Positions 6,488 to 7,780 of a DNA stretch of 7,780 nucleotides are shown piece by piece. The notes beneath the pieces are model-generated. The model was not told the origin of the DNA and ran no database searches. It saw nothing but the letters and a program-made list of their open reading frames with translations. Positions within the stretch are counted from its first letter, which is position 1; each line of letters opens with the position of its first letter. The translations under genes were made by a program, and so were the position numbers. Origin of the DNA: an uncultured Bacteroidales bacterium. GTDB taxonomy: Bacteria; Bacteroidota; Bacteroidia; Bacteroidales; Paludibacteraceae. The stretch spans positions 1 through 7,780 of the forward strand of contig CAIYTJ010000492.1 of assembly GCA_903929065.1 (NCBI GenBank). Direction: 5' to 3'.

Positions 6488-7780
6488 ATGAATCTGTTTT
6501 GGAAAAAACTATTTGGAGCAATTACTCCTACAGCTAAATTAGAAAAAAATGAAGCTGAACTGATACAAGCCATGCATCGATATGCAGAAGTTGAAAAATC
6601 AGTTGAGTTGGCGCAATATAAAGAATTGTTTCATGTAGTGAAATCGGCGAAATTTCAGGAGAATAAGAGGATTTTGCAAAACCGTAAATATAAAGACACT
6701 GAAGAATATAGAATCAGTAATAAGTTTAAAAAACTTCAACATTCACCTGCTGTTCAGCTTTATTACAAGGTGTTGGTTTCAGAAGAATTGAAACAATATT
6801 TAAATTTCAAAACTACGGCCGATTATGAATTGTTAGGTGATAAAAAGAAAGTAAAAGCTTCAGATTTGCTAAAAAAAATGAAAGCCTACGAAAAATCTAA
6901 AGCATTCAAAACTTACGCCCGCTTCTATAATTCATTCATAATCAAAGAGTATGAAGAATTGAAGATCAAAGTTGCCACTCCTGAATTTATAAAAACGAAT
7001 GAATTCTGGGCCAATGAGAAACGCTGGCAAACAACTCCTGAATTTATAAAACAAGAGCGGTTTTATGAACTTGCTAAAAATCCGGATATATCATTTTATG
7101 AAAACGAAAAACCAGAACGGTTTGATAGATTTAGATCATGGATATTGACATTTCAAGATGAATTTCAATGGAATACACTCGATAAATCACGTTGGAATTT
7201 CGGATTCCACTATAAAAGTGCAAAATTAATCGAAGATCACTCATTTGCAAACGAGAAACAAGCAAACAACTCCGGCAAAAATGTATCGGTAGAGGATGGC
7301 ATTTTAAAATTGGAAACAAAGCGTGAAAAAGTCAAAGCACGGGCATGGCATTCAGAAAAGGGATTTATTCAGAAGGAATTTAACTATACAGCCGACGTAC
7401 TTCAAACTGCGGATAAATTTAGAAAGAAATATGGAATATTCCGGGCAAAAATTCGTTGCACTGGTAATATTAACCATGCATTTTGGCTTGGGTCTGATGA
7501 TAAATTACCGAATATCAAAATATTTCATTACAACGGAAAAGTAATTAATGTTGGAAATGCAAATAAAAATATTTTTGATGGAGTAAAAATATCTGGTCTA
7601 AACCCATCTCAGTACTTTATCTATTCGTTAATATGGACTGAAAAAGAATTGATTTGGATGATTAATAATCTTGAAGTTTACCGAACTGCAAGTGGAATTC
7701 CTAAGGAAGAAATGTATCTGGCTTTTAATTCTTTTATTTCCGAAAAACAACATGGAACGACTGGAAATATTGAAGTTGAT
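6488..7780 (+). CDS. Helical domain plus degenerate GH16-like (concanavalin-type) protein, 3' end cut by window
   Basis: The frame is open from this ATG to the window end (431 codons, no stop). The N-terminus (MNLFWKKLFGAITPT) is short and amphipathic with no signal-peptide core, so the protein is probably cytoplasmic. Residues about 15-215 are charged, predicted mostly helical, and include a duplicated TPEFIK unit at 164 and 183. Residues about 219-431 resemble a glycoside hydrolase family 16 jelly roll. Matching blocks are FQDEF (222-226), SRWNFG, YGIFRAKI (315-322), AFWLG (331-335), a strand with YSLIW and LIWMINNLEVY, and a final TGNIEVD like the family's terminal VDWVRVY strand. The family catalytic pattern E-x-D-x-x-E is replaced by N342, K344 and H347, so hydrolysis is not expected; carbohydrate or other ligand binding is possible. 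Judged from the last strand, only a short C-terminal tail is missing. The gene is AT-rich and follows the LOG gene by 12 bases. Confidence 0.8.
   Translation, partial: MNLFWKKLFGAITPTAKLEKNEAELIQAMHRYAEVEKSVELAQYKELFHVVKSAKFQENKRILQNRKYKDTEEYRISNKFKKLQHSPAVQLYYKVLVSEELKQYLNFKTTADYELLGDKKKVKASDLLKKMKAYEKSKAFKTYARFYNSFIIKEYEELKIKVATPEFIKTNEFWANEKRWQTTPEFIKQERFYELAKNPDISFYENEKPERFDRFRSWILTFQDEFQWNTLDKSRWNFGFHYKSAKLIEDHSFANEKQANNSGKNVSVEDGILKLETKREKVKARAWHSEKGFIQKEFNYTADVLQTADKFRKKYGIFRAKIRCTGNINHAFWLGSDDKLPNIKIFHYNGKVINVGNANKNIFDGVKISGLNPSQYFIYSLIWTEKELIWMINNLEVYRTASGIPKEEMYLAFNSFISEKQHGTTGNIEVD
6977..7051 (+). repeat. Exact 18-bp direct repeat encoding a duplicated TPEFIK unit
   Basis: ACTCCTGAATTTATAAAA occurs at 6977-6994 and again at 7034-7051, a 57-base period, in frame. 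It encodes TPEFIK at residues 164-169 and 183-188. The following residues (TNEFW and QERFY) are similar in pattern, pointing to a 19-residue helical unit present twice. Confidence 0.8.

Noticed and set aside
7323..7544. 73-codon plus-strand open frame near the right edge
   Set aside because: It lies out of frame inside the GH16-like gene, which is open across the whole stretch and matches a fold. This frame has no family features.

Overview
The window looks like chromosomal DNA of a Bacteroidota, most likely Bacteroidales. Intergenic stretches are AT-rich. Recognisable promoters carry the Bacteroidota -7 element TAnnTTTG (upstream of radA, gyrB and the tRNA). Most genes lack a Shine-Dalgarno sequence. 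RadA and GyrB are of the short bacterial type, with GyrB lacking the long C-terminal insertion found in Escherichia coli. The genus cannot be fixed from the sequence.

Layout. On the minus strand at the left edge is a tRNA-Arg(CCG) with its own -7 box and a 12-bp hairpin terminator; it is divergent from everything else. The plus strand then carries radA (DNA repair), a short-spaced AT-rich orphan lipoprotein gene, a HipA-like kinase (HipA_2-type) and an overlapping DUF3037 gene. No promoter or strong terminator is visible between these four, so they may be co-transcribed. A new promoter at about 3816-3823 drives gyrB, which ends at a strong wobble-containing hairpin. Only 10 bases after the U-tract of that hairpin a LOG-family (TIGR00730-type) gene starts. 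It is followed 12 bases later by a gene that stays open to the window end (6488-7780). This last gene encodes a helical N-terminal half joined to a GH16-like jelly-roll domain.

Housekeeping part: radA, gyrB and the tRNA are conventional core genes, apart from an unusual, apparently compensated elbow pair (U19-A56) in the tRNA. Accessory part: the kinase/DUF3037 pair is a compact two-gene unit of unknown biological role. The right-edge protein is the most unusual item. It has no signal peptide, and the GH16 catalytic pattern E-x-D-x-x-E is replaced by N-x-K-x-x-H, so it looks like a cytoplasmic pseudo-glycosidase or binding protein. These two units are the best candidates for undescribed biology here; nothing in the window proves a function for either.
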